DNA of 5,795 bases from Gammaproteobacteria bacterium. GTDB lineage: Bacteria > Pseudomonadota > Gammaproteobacteria > Pseudomonadales > Azotimanducaceae_A. Location: the NCBI GenBank assembly GCA_026713405.1, contig JAPOON010000085.1, positions 1 through 5,795 on the forward strand. The letters are read 5' to 3'. The notes under the pieces are model-generated. The model made no database searches. It worked only from the letters and a program-made list of their open reading frames with translations, and was not told the origin of the DNA. Position numbers and translations under genes: made by a program. This document shows positions 5,616 through 5,795 of the stretch, in pieces (the first letter of the stretch is position 1; every line of letters starts with the position of its first letter).

Positions 5616-5795
5616 GATGTCCGCAATCAGGGATACGAGCAAGACCGCTAGCCCGACCTATTCGTGAATGGACGTAGCGAGGCTGGCAAGAGTAGTGAAA
5701 GCGCTGGGTGCACGGACGCGTGCTTGCAGCACGTTGAGCACGCGGCGGGAGTACGCCCAGTGATTTCGCTGCTATTGACTGCCGCAGTAGTTCAT
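5616..5795. other. Region upstream of ribF, no supported gene
   Basis: This should carry the ribF promoter or the end of a neighbouring gene beyond the window. On the minus strand a stop-free stretch of about 36 codons (5661-5771) ends with TAG at 5658-5660 but has an in-frame TAG just before it and no good start, so I do not call it a gene. An 8-bp inverted repeat, CGCGTGCT (5717-5724) with AGCACGCG (5737-5744), forms a hairpin with a 12-base loop; a competing shorter stem, GTGCT (5720-5724) with AGCAC (5728-5732), overlaps it. An 11-base palindrome with one central base, ACTGC-C-GCAGT, lies at 5778-5788. No promoter is clear. Confidence 0.4.

Noticed and set aside
4842..5651. Plus-strand frame (269 codons) antisense to ribF
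   Set aside because: RibF on the minus strand has both complete domains; the antisense frame resembles no family I know.

Overview
The window is GC-rich DNA (by eye a little over 60% G+C) with dense bacterial coding. The riboflavin kinase/FAD synthetase at the right end has the length and motif layout of the gammaproteobacterial protein, and the other genes are types found in aromatic-degrading Proteobacteria. I read it as a chromosomal segment of a proteobacterium, probably a gammaproteobacterium; genus cannot be told from the sequence alone.

Layout, left to right. Positions 1-200 hold nothing I can support. A 47-residue, highly charged unknown protein lies at 201-344 (minus), with an 8-bp tandem repeat just upstream of it. 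A crotonase (enoyl-CoA hydratase/isomerase) family gene at 498-1301 (minus) and a VanA/dicamba-monooxygenase-like Rieske oxygenase at 1429-2439 (minus) form a probable transcription unit. A 185-bp divergent intergenic region (2440-2624) separates them from a plus-strand pair: a ring-hydroxylating-dioxygenase-type Rieske alpha subunit (2625-3818), whose stop codon overlaps the start of a LigB/DODA-type extradiol dioxygenase (3815-4615). A short convergent gap with a hairpin (4616-4685) separates this from ribF (4686-5615, minus). The remaining 180 bases upstream of ribF have no supported gene.

How the genes may work together. Four adjacent genes encode two Rieske non-haem iron oxygenases of different subfamilies, one class III-type ring-cleavage dioxygenase and one CoA-thioester-processing enzyme. 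The simplest reading is a catabolic island for an aromatic or phenolic compound: Rieske-type O-demethylation or hydroxylation, extradiol cleavage, then CoA-dependent processing. The substrate is not evident. No ferredoxin, reductase, dioxygenase beta subunit, transporter or regulator is visible, so electron supply and control must come from outside the window. All key metal ligands of the three oxygenases are visible. The crotonase lacks both glutamates of classical hydratases and has an aspartate in the PaaG-like position, so isomerase-type chemistry is more likely than simple hydration. RibF is housekeeping and probably unrelated. I see no CRISPR array, transposase, tRNA or rRNA, and no clearly new kind of system; the most unusual content is the arrangement of the oxygenase genes and the altered crotonase active site.
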